From: Rhizobium mayense
Lineage (GTDB): Bacteria; Pseudomonadota; Alphaproteobacteria; Rhizobiales; Rhizobiaceae
DNA: 64,000 nt
Assembly (NCBI RefSeq): GCF_030272705.1
Contig: NZ_JARFYM010000022.1
Coordinates: 44,205-108,204, forward strand
Direction: 5' to 3'
Position numbers and translations under genes: made by a program. The first letter of the stretch is position 1, and the number at the start of each line of letters is the position of its first letter. The notes under the pieces were generated by a model, which was not told the DNA's origin, did not search any database, and worked only from the letters and a program-made list of their open reading frames with translations. Below are positions 43,979-57,406 of this stretch, in pieces.

Positions 43979-44832
43979 GTGCCGTCACCACCGAAACCGC
44001 CGCCTCGAGGAAGGCGCGTCAGCGCGCGCGAGCGCTACCGCGCACGCTGATTTCCGGCGGTATCATCCTTATCATCAGCACGGCCATTGCCTTCTTCCCG
44101 TCGTTGTTTGCGCCCTATGATCCAACTGCCTTCGATTACAATGCGCTCTTGAAGGGGCCGAGCTGGGCCCATCCCTTCGGCACCGACAGTTTCGGCCGCG
44201 ACGTTCTTTCGCGCGTCATTCATGCCTATACGATCAATATGCAGATCGCGATTTTCGCCACTGTCGGACCCTTCATTTTCGGCACCCTGATCGGGGCGAT
44301 TGTCGGTTATCTCGGCGGTGTCGCCGAGGCGATCTTTGGGCGTGTCGTCGATGCCGTCCTCACCTTCCCATTCTTGGTGCTGGTGATTGCCGTCGTCTCG
44401 GTACTCGGGCCGGGTCTCGGCAACATGTATATCGCGGTCGGCGTGGTCGGCTGGGTCTTCTATGCGCGATTGGTGGCGGCGGAAATCAAGGTTCAGAAAC
44501 GGCTCGATTATGCCGATGCCGGCCGCGTCATGGGCTATACGCCGGCACGCATCATCTTCCGCCATCTCCTGCCCAACGCCATCACGCCGGCGATCGTCTA
44601 TTGGATGACCGACATGGCGCTCGCTATCCTGCTCGGCTCCAGCCTCGGCTATCTCGGCCTTGGCGCCCAGCCGCCGGCGGCTGAATGGGGCGTGCTGATC
44701 GCCGACGGCAAGAACTACATGAACACCGCCTGGTGGATCTCGGTCTTCCCGGGCATTGCGATCGTGGTGACCGGGCTTGGCTTCAGCCTGCTGGGCGACG
44801 GCCTGGCCGAACTTCTAAGGGTGCGCCGATGA
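43975..44832 (+). CDS. dppC: Peptide ABC importer permease, DppC type
   Basis: A 285-residue permease with the DppC signature FGTDSFGRDVLSRVIHAY after the first span. The coupling loop is DAGRVMGYTPARIIFRHLLPNAI, and LGYLGLGAQPPAAEWGVLI lies near the end. It has the ordinary size, in contrast to the 406-residue relative at 28345. ATGA overlaps on both sides show a tightly coupled operon. Confidence 0.92.
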   Translation: MSAVTTETAASRKARQRARALPRTLISGGIILIISTAIAFFPSLFAPYDPTAFDYNALLKGPSWAHPFGTDSFGRDVLSRVIHAYTINMQIAIFATVGPFIFGTLIGAIVGYLGGVAEAIFGRVVDAVLTFPFLVLVIAVVSVLGPGLGNMYIAVGVVGWVFYARLVAAEIKVQKRLDYADAGRVMGYTPARIIFRHLLPNAITPAIVYWMTDMALAILLGSSLGYLGLGAQPPAAEWGVLIADGKNYMNTAWWISVFPGIAIVVTGLGFSLLGDGLAELLRVRR

Positions 44833-45829
44833 CGACGGCAGCGAGCGAAAATGCAGGTCTCGTCGTCCGCGGCCTGACCACGACTTTCGATACGCCGCGC
44901 GGGCTGGCGATTGCCGCCGCCGATGTCGATTTCGACGTTGCGCCGGGCGAAGTGGTCGGCTTGGTCGGCGAATCCGGATCGGGCAAGAGCGTGACGCTGC
45001 GCTCGATCATGCGATTGATCCGCGAGCCAGGGCACGTGAGCGGCCGTGTCGAGTGGCGCGGTCGCGATCTCGTTGCCATGCCGGATGAAGAGCTTCGGCG
45101 CATCCGCGGCAGCGAGATCGCGATGATTTTCCAGGAACCGATGACGGCGCTCAATCCGGTGTTGCCGGTCGGTTTGCAGATAGAGGAAAACCTTATCGCG
45201 CACACCACGCTCAATCGTCGCGAGCGGCGGGCCCGCGCCCTGGAACTGATGAATATCGTCGGCATCCCGGCGGCCGAAAGCCGGCTCGACGAATATCCGC
45301 ACCAGTTCTCCGGCGGCATGCGCCAGCGCGCCATGATCGCCATTGCGCTTGCCTGTTCGCCGAAACTCCTGCTTGCCGACGAGCCGACGACGGCGCTCGA
45401 TGTGACGATCCAGGACCAGATCCTGAAGCTGCTTCTGGAGCTTCGAGACAATCTCGCGATGAGCGTCGTGCTCGTCACGCACGATCTCGGCGTCATTGCG
45501 GCGACTTGCGATCGCATGGCGGTGATGTATGCTGGGCGTATCGTCGAGACCGGCACGGTCGCCGATGTTTTTGCCCGTCCGCGCCACCCCTATACCCGCG
45601 GTCTGCTCGGCTCGGTACCCAGCGGCGGTGCGCCGCGCACCATGCTTTATTCGATCGACGGTACGCCGCCGAGCCTGACTGAACTACCGGTCGGCTGCGC
45701 TTTTCACCCGCGCTGCAAGTTTGCGACGGAGGAATGTCTTAAGACGAGGCCGCCGCTCAGCGGGGTCGCCGAAAGCCGTTTGGCGGCCTGCTTCCATCAG
45801 GACGATGTTGCGGCCATGGAGCCCATTTT

Positions 45830-45833
<4 letters not shown>
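44829..45833 (+). CDS. dppD: Peptide ABC importer ATPase, DppD type
   Basis: A 334-residue ATPase with Walker A GESGSGKS near residue 52, FSGGMRQRAMIAIALAC signature and LLLADEPTTALD. The C-terminal oligopeptide extension has the Cys pattern GCAFHPRC...EECLK. The ATG at 44829 overlaps the preceding stop. It pairs with the DppF-type ATPase downstream. Confidence 0.92.
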
Positions 45834-46857
<1,024 letters not shown>

Positions 46858-46861
<4 letters not shown>

Positions 46862-48372
46862 GCTTCGCGACCTTCGAAACGGAAATCGCCAAAGTCAACG
46901 ACATCCTTTGCGCCGTGAACCTCCTGACTTGGGATTCACGCACGATGATGCCGCCTGATGGCGTCGAGGCGCGCGGCAAGCAGATCGCGACGCTCGTGGG
47001 TCTGGCGCGTGATCTAGCGACCGGCGACAAGGTGCAGCGGGCGATAGAAGCTGCCCGCGCCGAGCTTGGTGATGTTCCTGACAGCGATGTCCGCAAGATC
47101 GCAGTGGAGCAGGCATCGGCGGCGATCGCGACATTGGCGCGCATTCCGGCGCATCTGGTCGGAGCCGCAGCCGATCTCAAGACCCGCGCTCAGGCTGCCT
47201 GGGCCAAGGCGCGCGCTGCTGACGATTTTGCCGGCTTCGCACCGCTGCTCGAGCAGTCGATGGAAATGCAGCGCCAGATCGCAGGCGCCATCGGTTATGA
47301 CGGACATCCTTATGATGCCTTGGTTTCCACCTATGAGCCCGGCATGACCTGGTCGCGATTGCGCGGTCTCTACGGCGACCTCAGGGACGCGCTGATCCCG
47401 CTCCTGGCCGCGGCCAGGCAGGCGCCGGTACGCAGTGACATTCTCGATCGCGCCTATCCGGTTGCCAGTCAAAGGGCCTTCTCCAGCAGTATATCCACGC
47501 GTTTCGGCTATGATTTCGGCCGCGGGCGGCTGGACGACACCGTGCATCCCTTCGAAATTTCCTTCACCCGGTCTGACGTGCGCATCACCGGCCGCTTCCG
47601 CGAGACCTGGCTGCCGGGCGGTCTCTTCGCCGTCTGGCACGAGGCGGGCCATGGCATCTACGAGCAAGGGATCGCTGAGGAGTTCTCGCGCTCGACCTTC
47701 ACCACGGATTTCATCAATCTTTACGCGGTCGGCGGCACCAGCTTCGGCACCCATGAATCGCAATCGCGCCTCTGGGAAAACCGGGTCGGTCGTTCGCGCC
47801 GCTTTTGGGATCTGCATTTTGGCGAGCTGAAGGCGGCCTTCCCAAGCCAGCTCGAGGATGTCTCCGTCGAGGACTTCTGGCGGGCGGTGAATGCGGCAAG
47901 GCCGAGTTTCATCCGCGTCGAGGCCGACGAGCTGACCTATGACTTCCACATCATGCTGCGCTCGGAAATCGAGGCGGGTCTGATCGCCGGAGAAATCCGC
48001 GTTGCAGACCTGCCGGCAATCTGGCGAGACAAGATCAAATCCTATCTTGGTCTCGACGTGCCGAGCAACACGCTAGGTGTCCTGCAGGACGTGCACTGGT
48101 CGTCGGGCATGGTCGGCTCCTTCCCGACCTATACGATCGGCAACATCATGTCCTCGCAGTTCTTCGCCGCTGCCCGCAAGAATGCGGCGGTCGAGAAGGG
48201 CCTCGATGACGGTAACTATATGCCGCTGAAGACCTGGCTGAACGACAATGTTCACCGGCACGGCCGCTCGAAGAGCCCGAGCGAAATCCTGATCGAAGCG
48301 ACCGGTTCCGATCTTTCGGCGGCTGCCTATATCGCCGATCTGACGAAGAAGGTGGCGGAGTTGACAGCTTAG
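46858..48372 (+). CDS. Carboxypeptidase Taq, M32 family
   Basis: A 504-residue metallocarboxypeptidase of normal M32 length. The zinc site is HEAGH (His261, Glu262, His265) with the second Glu in THESQSRLWEN. The family box near the C-terminus reads GVLQDVHWSSGMVGSFPTYTIGN. It removes C-terminal residues from peptides in the cytoplasm. Its start overlaps the dppF stop, so it is co-translated with the peptide importer and presumably digests what is brought in. Confidence 0.93.
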
Positions 48373-48519
48373 GCCAGAGAGCGGCCTCGGTGACGCTGGT
48401 AAAATGCGTGTCATGTCCGCAGCTTGCTTTTGACAGCCGATGATTGCTGTCTCTAGAGTAGCCCCGATTATGGGAGCCGGTCGGAGGTTGACTGGCCGTG
48501 AGGAACAGGGCGGAGCGAT

Positions 48520-49439
48520 ATGAGCCAGTATGAAATTCTCGACCAGCGCTTCAAGGCGCTGATCAACGGTTCTGCGAAATTGGAGCAGCTTTGGACCGGT
48601 GGGCGTTGGACTGAAGGTCCGGTTTATGTGCCGGCTGCGCGCCATGTGGTGTGGTCCGATATCCCGAACGACCGCATCCTGCGTTATGACGAGGCAACGG
48701 GTGCGGCTGGTGTCTTCGAAAGCCCCGTTGGCTATCACAATGGCCATACGCTCGATTTCCAGGGGCGGATCATCGCCTGCGAGCATGGCCGCCGGCGTGT
48801 CAGCCGGCTCGATCATGACGGCCGCTGGCGGCCGCTTGCTGAGCAATTCGAGGGCAAACGGCTGAATTCGCCGAACGATGTGGTGGTGAAATCGGACGGC
48901 TCGATCTGGTTCACCGATCCGACCTACGGGATCGACAGCGATTATGAGGGCTTTGCTGCCCCGTCTGAAATCAATGCATCGAATGTCTACCGCATCGATC
49001 CTGCCGACGGCTCGGTGACGCTGGTCGCCCGCGACCGCGTCAAGCCGAACGGCCTCGCCTTTTCGCCTGATGAGAGCGTGCTCTACGTCTCGGACACCGG
49101 CGGCTCGCATGTGCCCGGCCTGCCGCCGACGATAACGGCCTATCCCGTCAATCCGGATGGGCGTAGTGTCGGCGAGGGCCGGGTCTTCGCCACCTGCGAA
49201 GTTGGCGTGTTCGACGGCCTCCGCGTCGATCGCCATGGCAATATCTTTGCTTCCAGCGGCGATTCCGTCCGGGTCTACGCGCCGGATGGGACGTTGATCG
49301 GCCGCATTCTCGTTCCCGAAGTCATATCGAACCTCTGCTTCGGCGGCCCGAAGCGCAACCGGCTCTACATCACCGCCACGACTTCGCTTTACGCAATCTA
49401 CGTGAACAGCGGCCCTGCTGAGCCGGCTAATCGTCTCGA

Positions 49440-49443
<4 letters not shown>
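48520..49443 (+). CDS. SMP-30/gluconolactonase-family protein
   Basis: A 307-residue six-bladed beta-propeller hydrolase. Metal-site segments are WTEGPVYVPAARHVVWSDI (Glu near 28), NSPNDVVVKSDGSIWFTDPTYG (Asn-Asp) and KPNGLAFSPDESVLYVSDTGG. Such enzymes hydrolyse sugar lactones. It lies 147 bases after the carboxypeptidase gene, so it probably has its own promoter. Its stop overlaps the stop of the convergent dual ATPase. Substrate not predictable. Confidence 0.9.
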
Positions 49444-51133
<1,690 letters not shown>

Positions 51134-51134
<1 letters not shown>

Positions 51135-52078
51135 CACGCGAACACGATCCTCGGGAAATAGAAGGAGACGACCCAGTTCGGGGCATCGACGATTTCGCTG
51201 ATCCGTAGATCGCCGCAGACCGAGCAGAGCAGATAGGCATCGGTGGCGCTCATACCGTGCTCGGCGCCGAGCAGGTCGATCATCCGCATCAGGGCTTCGC
51301 GCGCCCCGGTCATCAGGTCGGGACCGATGCCGGTGGTGACTTCGTAGCCGGCGCCGTCGAGATGGCGGGTGACGGGCTCGGTGGTGGTGAAGCGCGGGCT
51401 CTTCAGGCGGGCGTCCTTGACGAGCTCCAGCGTTGCTTCGACTTCCATCTGACTTTCGATCGCCGTGCCGCAGACTTCACCATCGCCTTGGGCGGCGTGG
51501 GTATCACCGATCGAAAACAGAGCGCCTTCGACTTCGACAGGAAGATAGAGCGTGACGCCGGCGGTGAGGTCGCGGATATCCATGTTGCCCCCGACACGAC
51601 GCGGCGGCACGACGGAGTGCAGGCCGGGCTCGGCAGGCGCCAGGCCGATCGTGCCGGCGAAGGGCTTCAGGGGCACACGGCCGCCAGGGCCGTAGAGGGC
51701 AGGGGCCATGCTGCCGGCATCATAGGACCAGATATGGAGCGCCGGTTCCTTGAACTGATCGGCGAGCAGGCCGAAGCCCGGAATATTGGCGGTCCAGCCG
51801 TGGCCTGACGGCACAAAGCGGCGGATCGTCACCTTCAGCGCATCGCCCGGCTCGGCACCTTCGATATAGACCGGACCGGAGACAGGATTGATCCGACCGA
51901 AATCCAGATTGGCAAGCGATTGCATCGTCGCATCCTTGCCGAGCTGGCCGCCGGAGGAATCGAGGCATTCGAAATGGATGGTCTCGCCGGACTTGGCGAC
52001 AAGCGCCGGCTCAAAATCGCGGTTCCAGCCGAAATGATGCTGCGCGCGGTGGATGGTATGGGTGCAAACGATGCACAT
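51134..52078 (-). CDS. Acetamidase/formamidase (FmdA/AmdA family)
   Basis: A 314-residue amidohydrolase. Family features are the N-terminal THTIHRAQHHFGWNRDFEP, VSGPVYIEGAEPGDALKVTI, and a middle VVPPRRVGGNMDIRDLTAGVTLYLPV with IGDTHAAQGDGEVCGTAIES. These enzymes release ammonia from formamide, acetamide or similar short amides. The ATG at 52078 has GGAGAGAC ahead. It is placed between the receptor and the ATPase of the importer and downstream of amiC/amiR, so it is the likely catabolic enzyme of this amide-responsive operon. Confidence 0.92.
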
Positions 52079-52120
52079 GGTCTGTCTCTCCGGGGGGATT
52101 GGGCTTCCCCGACCGTCGGG

Positions 52121-52164
52121 GCATGATCCTGTCCAAAAACGCTGCGCAATTTTTAGGGTCATGC
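52121..52164. repeat. Rhizobial intergenic palindrome, copy D
   Basis: GCATGATCC (52121-52129) pairs with GGGTCATGC (52156-52164), one mismatch, around CAAAAACGCTGCGCAATTTTTA. It lies between receptor and formamidase genes. Confidence 0.65.
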
Positions 52165-52195
52165 TCTAGCCGGGGAAGCTTGCCGATTTGGCGGC

Positions 52196-53830
52196 TTATT
52201 TCTTGATGTAGACGGCTTCGTAATCGATGACGCGAGTCGGATCGATGTAGATTTCGTCCGGGCCGCCCATGCGCTTCGACTTGGCGACGACGCGGCGCTC
52301 GTTGAAGACCGGGATCCAGGGTGCATCCTTTTCCTGGACTTCCGTGAAGATCTTCTTCCAGGCTTCAGCACGCTCGGCAGCCTTTGCGGGCACCGGCATG
52401 GCGTCCGCGGCCTGGGCACGCGGCTCGATCGCCTGATTGCAGTACCATGACCAGTTCCAGCCGCCTGCAACGGCACTGCCGCAGGAAAGGATCGGTCCGT
52501 AGAAGTCGGAGGGATCCGGGAAGTCGGCGATCCAGCCGAGGCCGCCCGACCAGACCATCGGCGCCTGGCCCTTGGTGCCGCCGGCGGCGATCACGTTGGG
52601 ATTGGCGAGCGCCTTAAGCTCGACCTTGACGCCGATTGCCGCGAGGTCCTGCTGAATCGCCTGTGCGATACGCGGCTGCGGATCGGTGTTGGAGGTGTAG
52701 AGCGTCGTCGAGAAGCCGTCCTTCAGGCCGGCTTCGGCAAGAAGCGCCTTGGCCTTGGCGGCATCATAGGCATAGCCCTTATAGTCCTTGTCGTAACCGG
52801 CCATCATTGGCGGAAGCACCTGGTTTGCAGGTGTGGCGCGGCCGTTGATGATACGGACGATGCGATCCTTGTTGATCGCCATGTTGACGGCCTGGCGTAC
52901 CTTGGCGTTGTCAAAGGGCGCTACCTGGGTATTGAGCGTCACGTAGCTGGTTTCGAGCTGCTGGCGATCGACGATCATGCCTTCGAACTCGGGCGACTTC
53001 TTCATTTCAAGGAATTTCGCCGGCGGAATGCCGTCGCCGGCGATATCGACTTCGCCCTTCTGCAGACGGAGCAGCGCCACCAGCGGCTCCTGACCGATTT
53101 CAACGGTGTAGCCGTCGATATGCGGGCGATCCTTGATGAAATAATCGGGGTTCTTTGCGAAGACCAGGCGCTGGCCGACGGTCCATTCCTTGAGGATGAA
53201 GGCGCCCGAACCAACCGGCTTCTTGCCGAAGTCGCCGCCTGCCGCTTCGACGGCTTCCTTCGGCACGACCGAGGCGAAGTTGAGCGCAAGCACATTGAGG
53301 AAGGTGGCGTCGGGCTGAACGAGGGAGATCTGGACGGTATGGTCGTCGATGACCTTGATGCCGTCGAGCGCCTGGGCGGTGCCTGCCGTCATCGCGTCCG
53401 CGCCGACGATCGAGTGGAAGAAGCCGGCGCCCGGGCTCTGCGTCTTCGGATTGACAGCGCGCTCGATCGAATATTTCACGTCGGCGGCGGTGACTGCGCG
53501 ACCATTGGTGAACTTGGCGTCGGTTCGCAGCTTGAACGCATAGGTCTTGCCATCCGGCGAAACATCATAGCTTTCGGCAAGCGACGGCTTCAGCTCGGTC
53601 GTGCCGGGCGTATAGTCGACCAGGCGCGAGAACAGCGCGTTGATCATCGACCAGTTCTGCCAGTCGTAGCCGATCGCCGGGTCGAGGGTGGCGATGTCAT
53701 CCTTGTAGGTGACGGTGATGGTGCCGCTGTTACTCGGCTCATCGGCGGCATGGGCCGTGATCGCCGGCACGAGGGAACTGGTGGCGAGCATGGCGGCCAA
53801 AGCCGCCCGCCGCAGGAAAGTCTTGGTCAT
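52196..53830 (-). CDS. Amide-operon ABC importer, periplasmic binding protein (family 5)
   Basis: A 544-residue receptor with a Sec signal peptide (MTKTFLRRAALAAMLATS... to AHA-ADEPS, about 28 residues). Family-5 motifs include SPDGKTYAFKLRTDAKFTNGRAVTAADVKYSIERAVNP and VRQAVNMAINKDRIV. It is downstream of the permease genes and upstream of the formamidase. The family normally binds peptides. In this operon it could bind N-formyl or amidated peptides, or another amide carrier; that is inference. Confidence 0.9.
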   Translation of the reverse strand: MTKTFLRRAALAAMLATSSLVPAITAHAADEPSNSGTITVTYKDDIATLDPAIGYDWQNWSMINALFSRLVDYTPGTTELKPSLAESYDVSPDGKTYAFKLRTDAKFTNGRAVTAADVKYSIERAVNPKTQSPGAGFFHSIVGADAMTAGTAQALDGIKVIDDHTVQISLVQPDATFLNVLALNFASVVPKEAVEAAGGDFGKKPVGSGAFILKEWTVGQRLVFAKNPDYFIKDRPHIDGYTVEIGQEPLVALLRLQKGEVDIAGDGIPPAKFLEMKKSPEFEGMIVDRQQLETSYVTLNTQVAPFDNAKVRQAVNMAINKDRIVRIINGRATPANQVLPPMMAGYDKDYKGYAYDAAKAKALLAEAGLKDGFSTTLYTSNTDPQPRIAQAIQQDLAAIGVKVELKALANPNVIAAGGTKGQAPMVWSGGLGWIADFPDPSDFYGPILSCGSAVAGGWNWSWYCNQAIEPRAQAADAMPVPAKAAERAEAWKKIFTEVQEKDAPWIPVFNERRVVAKSKRMGGPDEIYIDPTRVIDYEAVYIKK

Positions 53831-53860
53831 GAAAAGAACTCCTCTGTTGGTTTTGCTTGG

Positions 53861-54781
53861 TTATTGCGCGCGGATGCGCGGGTCGATGAAGGGGGCAATG
53901 AAGTCGGCGACGAGATTGCCGAGGACGATGGCTAGCGCCGAGGTCAGCGTCACGCCCATGATGATCGGGATGTCGACCTGCTGGATCGCTTGCCAGGCGA
54001 GCTGGCCGATGCCGGGCCAGCCATAGACCGCCTCGACCACCACAACGCCGCTCATGAACTGGCCGATATCGATGCCGATCATGGCGATGATCGGCAGGAT
54101 TGCGTTGGGCAGCACGTGGCGGAAGATGATGCGTGTCGAGGACAGGCCCTTGGCACGTGCGGTGCGGACGTAATCATGGTTCAGCACGTCGATCATCGCC
54201 GAGCGCACCATGCGGGCATACCAGCCGGCACCGAGCACGCCGAGCGTCAATGCCGGCAGCACGACATGGCGCGCCGTGCCGAAGCCGGACATCGGGAACC
54301 AGCCGAGCGTGGCGGCGAAAATATAGAGCAGCAGCAGCGCCACGACGAATTGCGGTGACGAGACGCCGACGAAGGAGAGCATCATCACCGTACGGTCGAC
54401 GAGGCCGCCGCGTTTGATGGCGGCAATGATGCCGAAGGTGAGGCCGAGGGCGACTTCGACGACGATCCCGGCCGCCATCAGGATGATCGTCGCCGGCAGG
54501 CGCGCCTGGATCAGCGGCAGAACGGCGGTCTTCTGCGTGTAGGAGCGGCCGAGATCGCCATGCAGCAGCGCGTCGAGATAATGCAGGAACTGGATGATCA
54601 GCGGCTGGTCGAGGCCGAGCTCATGGCGAATGCCGGCGACCATCTGCGGGGTGGCGCTACGCCCCGCGATCAACACGGCAGGATCGGCCGGCAGCGCATA
54701 GAGCAGCAGGAAAGTGATTGCCGCCACGCCGAGGAGAATGAGCACGGTCTGCACCAGGCGGCGGATGATGAGAAAGAACAT
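53861..54781 (-). CDS. Amide-operon ABC importer permease, DppB type
   Basis: A 306-residue permease starting MFFLIIRRLVQTVLILLGVAAITFLLLY. It has six spans and coupling loop RTARAKGLSSTRIIFRHVLPNAI. VVVVEAVYGWPGIGQLAWQAIQQ is the family's C-terminal signature region. The start directly follows the stop of the DppC-type gene (no gap), so translation is coupled. Confidence 0.92.
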   Translation of the reverse strand: MFFLIIRRLVQTVLILLGVAAITFLLLYALPADPAVLIAGRSATPQMVAGIRHELGLDQPLIIQFLHYLDALLHGDLGRSYTQKTAVLPLIQARLPATIILMAAGIVVEVALGLTFGIIAAIKRGGLVDRTVMMLSFVGVSSPQFVVALLLLYIFAATLGWFPMSGFGTARHVVLPALTLGVLGAGWYARMVRSAMIDVLNHDYVRTARAKGLSSTRIIFRHVLPNAILPIIAMIGIDIGQFMSGVVVVEAVYGWPGIGQLAWQAIQQVDIPIIMGVTLTSALAIVLGNLVADFIAPFIDPRIRAQ

Positions 54782-55630
54782 TCAGCCTCTCCCCCGCTGC
54801 GTCGGATCGAGAATGTCGCGTAGTGCGTCGCCGACGAGGTTGAAGGAGAGGGCGGTGAGGAGGATGATCGCGCCGGGGATGAAGACGAGCCAGGGCGCGT
54901 CCGGGAAATAGCTTTGGCTTTCGAAAATGATGTTGCCCCAGGAGGGTTGCGGCGGCTGCACGCCGATGCCGAGGAAGGAGAGGGTCGCCTCCAACAGCAC
55001 GGTAGTGGCTATGCCGAGCGTACCCCAGACGATCGCCGTCGGCATCAGATGCGGCAGGATATGCCGGACGAGGATGCGGAAATGACCGGCGCCGAGCGAG
55101 CGCTCCGCCATGATGAAGTCGCGCTCCACCAGGCCGCGGGTCTCGGTATAGACGATGCGGGCGACCTGCACCCAATTGACCAGCGCAATCACCATGGCGA
55201 CGATCCACAGGCTCGGCTTCAGAAGGGCGGCGAGCACGATGGCGAGCAGCAGCGCTGGGAAGGCCATCATCAGGTCGGTGAAGCGCATCATCAGATTGCC
55301 GATGATGCCGCGCAAATAGCCGGCGACGATGCCGACGAACAGGCCGATCGCCACGGCGACGCCGTTGGCGACAAGGCCAATGACCAACGACGTCCGAGCG
55401 CCGAAGAGGAGACGGGAGAACAGGTCGCGGCCGAGCGTGTCCGTGCCGAGCAGGAAGTGACCGTCCGGCGGCAGCGGAGCGCCCTCCATCGACAGACCAT
55501 CGAACATCTGGTCATCTGGGCTGAAAGGGGCGATCCAGGGGGCGGCGATTGCCATCACCACGACAACAATGACGACCGCAAGCCCGAACAGCGCCGCAGG
55601 CTGGCGCAGCATAGCCTTGATCACATGCAT
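54782..55630 (-). CDS. Amide-operon ABC importer permease, DppC type
   Basis: A 282-residue permease with LLGTDTLGRDLFSRLLFGART after the first span, the coupling loop IMAERSLGAGHFRILVRHILPHLM and LSFLGIGVQPPQPSWG. The chosen ATG (55630) shares one base with the stop of amiR. The operon order of regulator genes immediately before transport genes is clear from these overlaps. Confidence 0.92.
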   Translation of the reverse strand: MHVIKAMLRQPAALFGLAVVIVVVVMAIAAPWIAPFSPDDQMFDGLSMEGAPLPPDGHFLLGTDTLGRDLFSRLLFGARTSLVIGLVANGVAVAIGLFVGIVAGYLRGIIGNLMMRFTDLMMAFPALLLAIVLAALLKPSLWIVAMVIALVNWVQVARIVYTETRGLVERDFIMAERSLGAGHFRILVRHILPHLMPTAIVWGTLGIATTVLLEATLSFLGIGVQPPQPSWGNIIFESQSYFPDAPWLVFIPGAIILLTALSFNLVGDALRDILDPTQRGRG

Positions 55631-56211
55631 CAGCTTGCCTCCGGCAAGGGTTCGGCACCGCCGACAATGAAAGCCGAAAGCTGCTCCATCGGCAGGCGAC
55701 GGCGCATGGCGCAATTGCGCAGGATGGCGTAGGCGCGTTCCTCATCCAGGCCACGCGCTGCCATCAGCTTCTGGACGGCGGCATGAACGAGCGGGCGCAA
55801 CCGCACGCGCTCTTCGAGATATTGCAGCTTCTCGGCGACCGCCTTGCGCTCCTCATGGATGGTGATTGCCATGACCAAGGCGGGATAGACGGCCGATGTG
55901 CTGACCGGTTTGGCGATGATTGCGCCGGCGCCCTGTTCCAGGGCCCAGGCGATGCGGCCGGGCGCCTCCGAACCCAGCAGCGCCACGACCGGCAACGGCG
56001 GATTGCCGCCATTCCAGGGCAGGAGGTCGTCCCAACCCTGGTCGGCATCGACGATGATCATGTCCGGCAGCTCATGCGCACCGATCGGTTCCCAACGCAA
56101 GGACGTGCGCAGGCCGAGCAACTTCAGCTGACGGATGAGTCGTTCGGTATTGCTATCTTCCCGATGCAGGATCGCGGCGTGCCAGCCGGTGAAGTTCGGC
56201 GTCTTTCTCAT
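55630..56211 (-). CDS. amiR: ANTAR-domain RNA-binding antiterminator, AmiR type
   Basis: A 193-residue protein. The N-terminal 120 residues resemble a receiver fold (AAILHREDSNTERLIRQL, ELPDMIIVDADQGWDD, PVVALLGSEAPG). A coiled-coil helix follows, then the ANTAR three-helix domain at about 130-185: VRLRPLVHAAVQKLMAARG, LDEERAYAILRNCAMRRRLPMEQL. In Pseudomonas, AmiR binds leader RNA and prevents termination when AmiC releases it on sensing amides. It overlaps amiC by 4 bases, so both are made in equal amounts. Confidence 0.92.
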   Translation of the reverse strand: MRKTPNFTGWHAAILHREDSNTERLIRQLKLLGLRTSLRWEPIGAHELPDMIIVDADQGWDDLLPWNGGNPPLPVVALLGSEAPGRIAWALEQGAGAIIAKPVSTSAVYPALVMAITIHEERKAVAEKLQYLEERVRLRPLVHAAVQKLMAARGLDEERAYAILRNCAMRRRLPMEQLSAFIVGGAEPLPEAS

Positions 56212-57344
56212 GACACCACCTTCAGCTTCGGTGATTTCAGGACGCGGCGACCGGTGAGATAGGGATCGGCGGCAAGCGCTGGCCGCGAGGCGATGACGTC
56301 GAAGCCGTTGCCGCTGTTGATGCGGCCGAGATGGAAAGGAAGAGCGGCGTGATTGGTCTCGGGATCGATCGCCAGCGGCCCAAGCAGCGTCGGCCAGGTG
56401 GTGGCATGAAGCTGTCGGCGCACGGCCTGCGGCTCGTCGCTCCCGGCGGCAAGGATTGCCTCGATGCAGAGTTTGACGGCGGTATAGGCACCGGCAAAGA
56501 CGCTGGAGACGCGGCGGTCGGCGCCATAATGCGTCGCGACGCGAGCCTTGAAGGTGAGATTGTCCGATGTGCCGATCGTGTCGAAATAGGAGGCGGCGCA
56601 GAGTTGGCCAACGGCCGCGCCGGCGGCGATGTCCTCCAGCTCGCATTCCATCAGGTCGCAGCTCACGACAGGGCAATTTTCCGGCCGGAAGGCGGGATCG
56701 CGGTCGCCGAGCAGCTTGATCGCTTCCAGAAAGGCATAGCTCGACGGGCCGATGAGATTGTTGAGGATGAAGCTCGGGCGGCGGCTCTCAATATCGGCGA
56801 CGATGCGCTCGACGGCGGTTTCCTCGAGCGGCAGGTAGCGCTCGCCGAGCACCTCGCCGCCGGCATTGGTGATGAGTTCGCGGGCAAGCCGGTTCATCTC
56901 CCAGCCCCAGACATAGTTGGCGCCGACGAGATAGGGGCGTTTGCCGAATCGCGGAATCAGGTGCTCGAAGAGCGGCAGCAGATGCTGGTTGGGGCAGCCG
57001 CCGACATAGATGACATTTTCGTTGGCCTCGAAGCCCTCATAGGGGCACATGTACCAGAGCAGGCCGTCATGCTTTTCGACAAGGGGAATGACTTCCTTGC
57101 GCGCCGCCGAGGTGATCGTGCCAATGATGTGGCGGCAGCCGGCATTGCGCAGTATGTGTTTCGCACCTTCGAGATAGGCTGCCATGTCCGCATGCGGATC
57201 GACAAAAGTCGGTTCTATGGCCAGCCCACCGCCGGCCGCGAACTCCTCGATGGCGAATTCCGCGCCGCCGCGCGCATCACGACCCATCGAGCCATAGGGC
57301 CCAGAGGTGGAAAAGAGGATACCGATCTTCAGTGCGTCGTTCAT
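56208..57344 (-). CDS. amiC: Amide-sensing negative regulator, AmiC type
   Basis: A 378-residue protein of the periplasmic-binding (Leu/Ile/Val) fold but without a signal peptide, as in AmiC. It starts MNDALKIGILFSTSGPYGSMGRDARGGAEFAIEE and has YMCPYEGFEANENVIYVGGCPNQHLLPL and YVWGWEMNRLARE as in AmiC/FmdD receptors. Being cytoplasmic and fused by overlap to amiR, it most likely holds AmiR inactive until an amide binds. The ATG at 57344 lies only 17 bases after the U-run of the leader terminator and has a weak AAGAG directly ahead. Confidence 0.88.
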   Translation of the reverse strand: MNDALKIGILFSTSGPYGSMGRDARGGAEFAIEEFAAGGGLAIEPTFVDPHADMAAYLEGAKHILRNAGCRHIIGTITSAARKEVIPLVEKHDGLLWYMCPYEGFEANENVIYVGGCPNQHLLPLFEHLIPRFGKRPYLVGANYVWGWEMNRLARELITNAGGEVLGERYLPLEETAVERIVADIESRRPSFILNNLIGPSSYAFLEAIKLLGDRDPAFRPENCPVVSCDLMECELEDIAAGAAVGQLCAASYFDTIGTSDNLTFKARVATHYGADRRVSSVFAGAYTAVKLCIEAILAAGSDEPQAVRRQLHATTWPTLLGPLAIDPETNHAALPFHLGRINSGNGFDVIASRPALAADPYLTGRRVLKSPKLKVVS

Positions 57345-57360
57345 CTCTTGGCCAAAAACG

Positions 57361-57406
57361 AAAAACCCCACGACGCTGATCCCATCGGCGATGGGGCGTC
57401 ATGGGG
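57361..57406 (-). terminator. Leader intrinsic terminator in front of amiC
   Basis: Read on the minus strand, the outer arms (57396-57406 and 57366-57376) are 11 bp with one G-U pair, and the inner arms CCCATC/GATGGG close a 3-base loop. Five Us follow (57365-57361). It sits wholly between the promoter and the first gene, so it must be bypassed for the operon to be expressed. Confidence 0.85.
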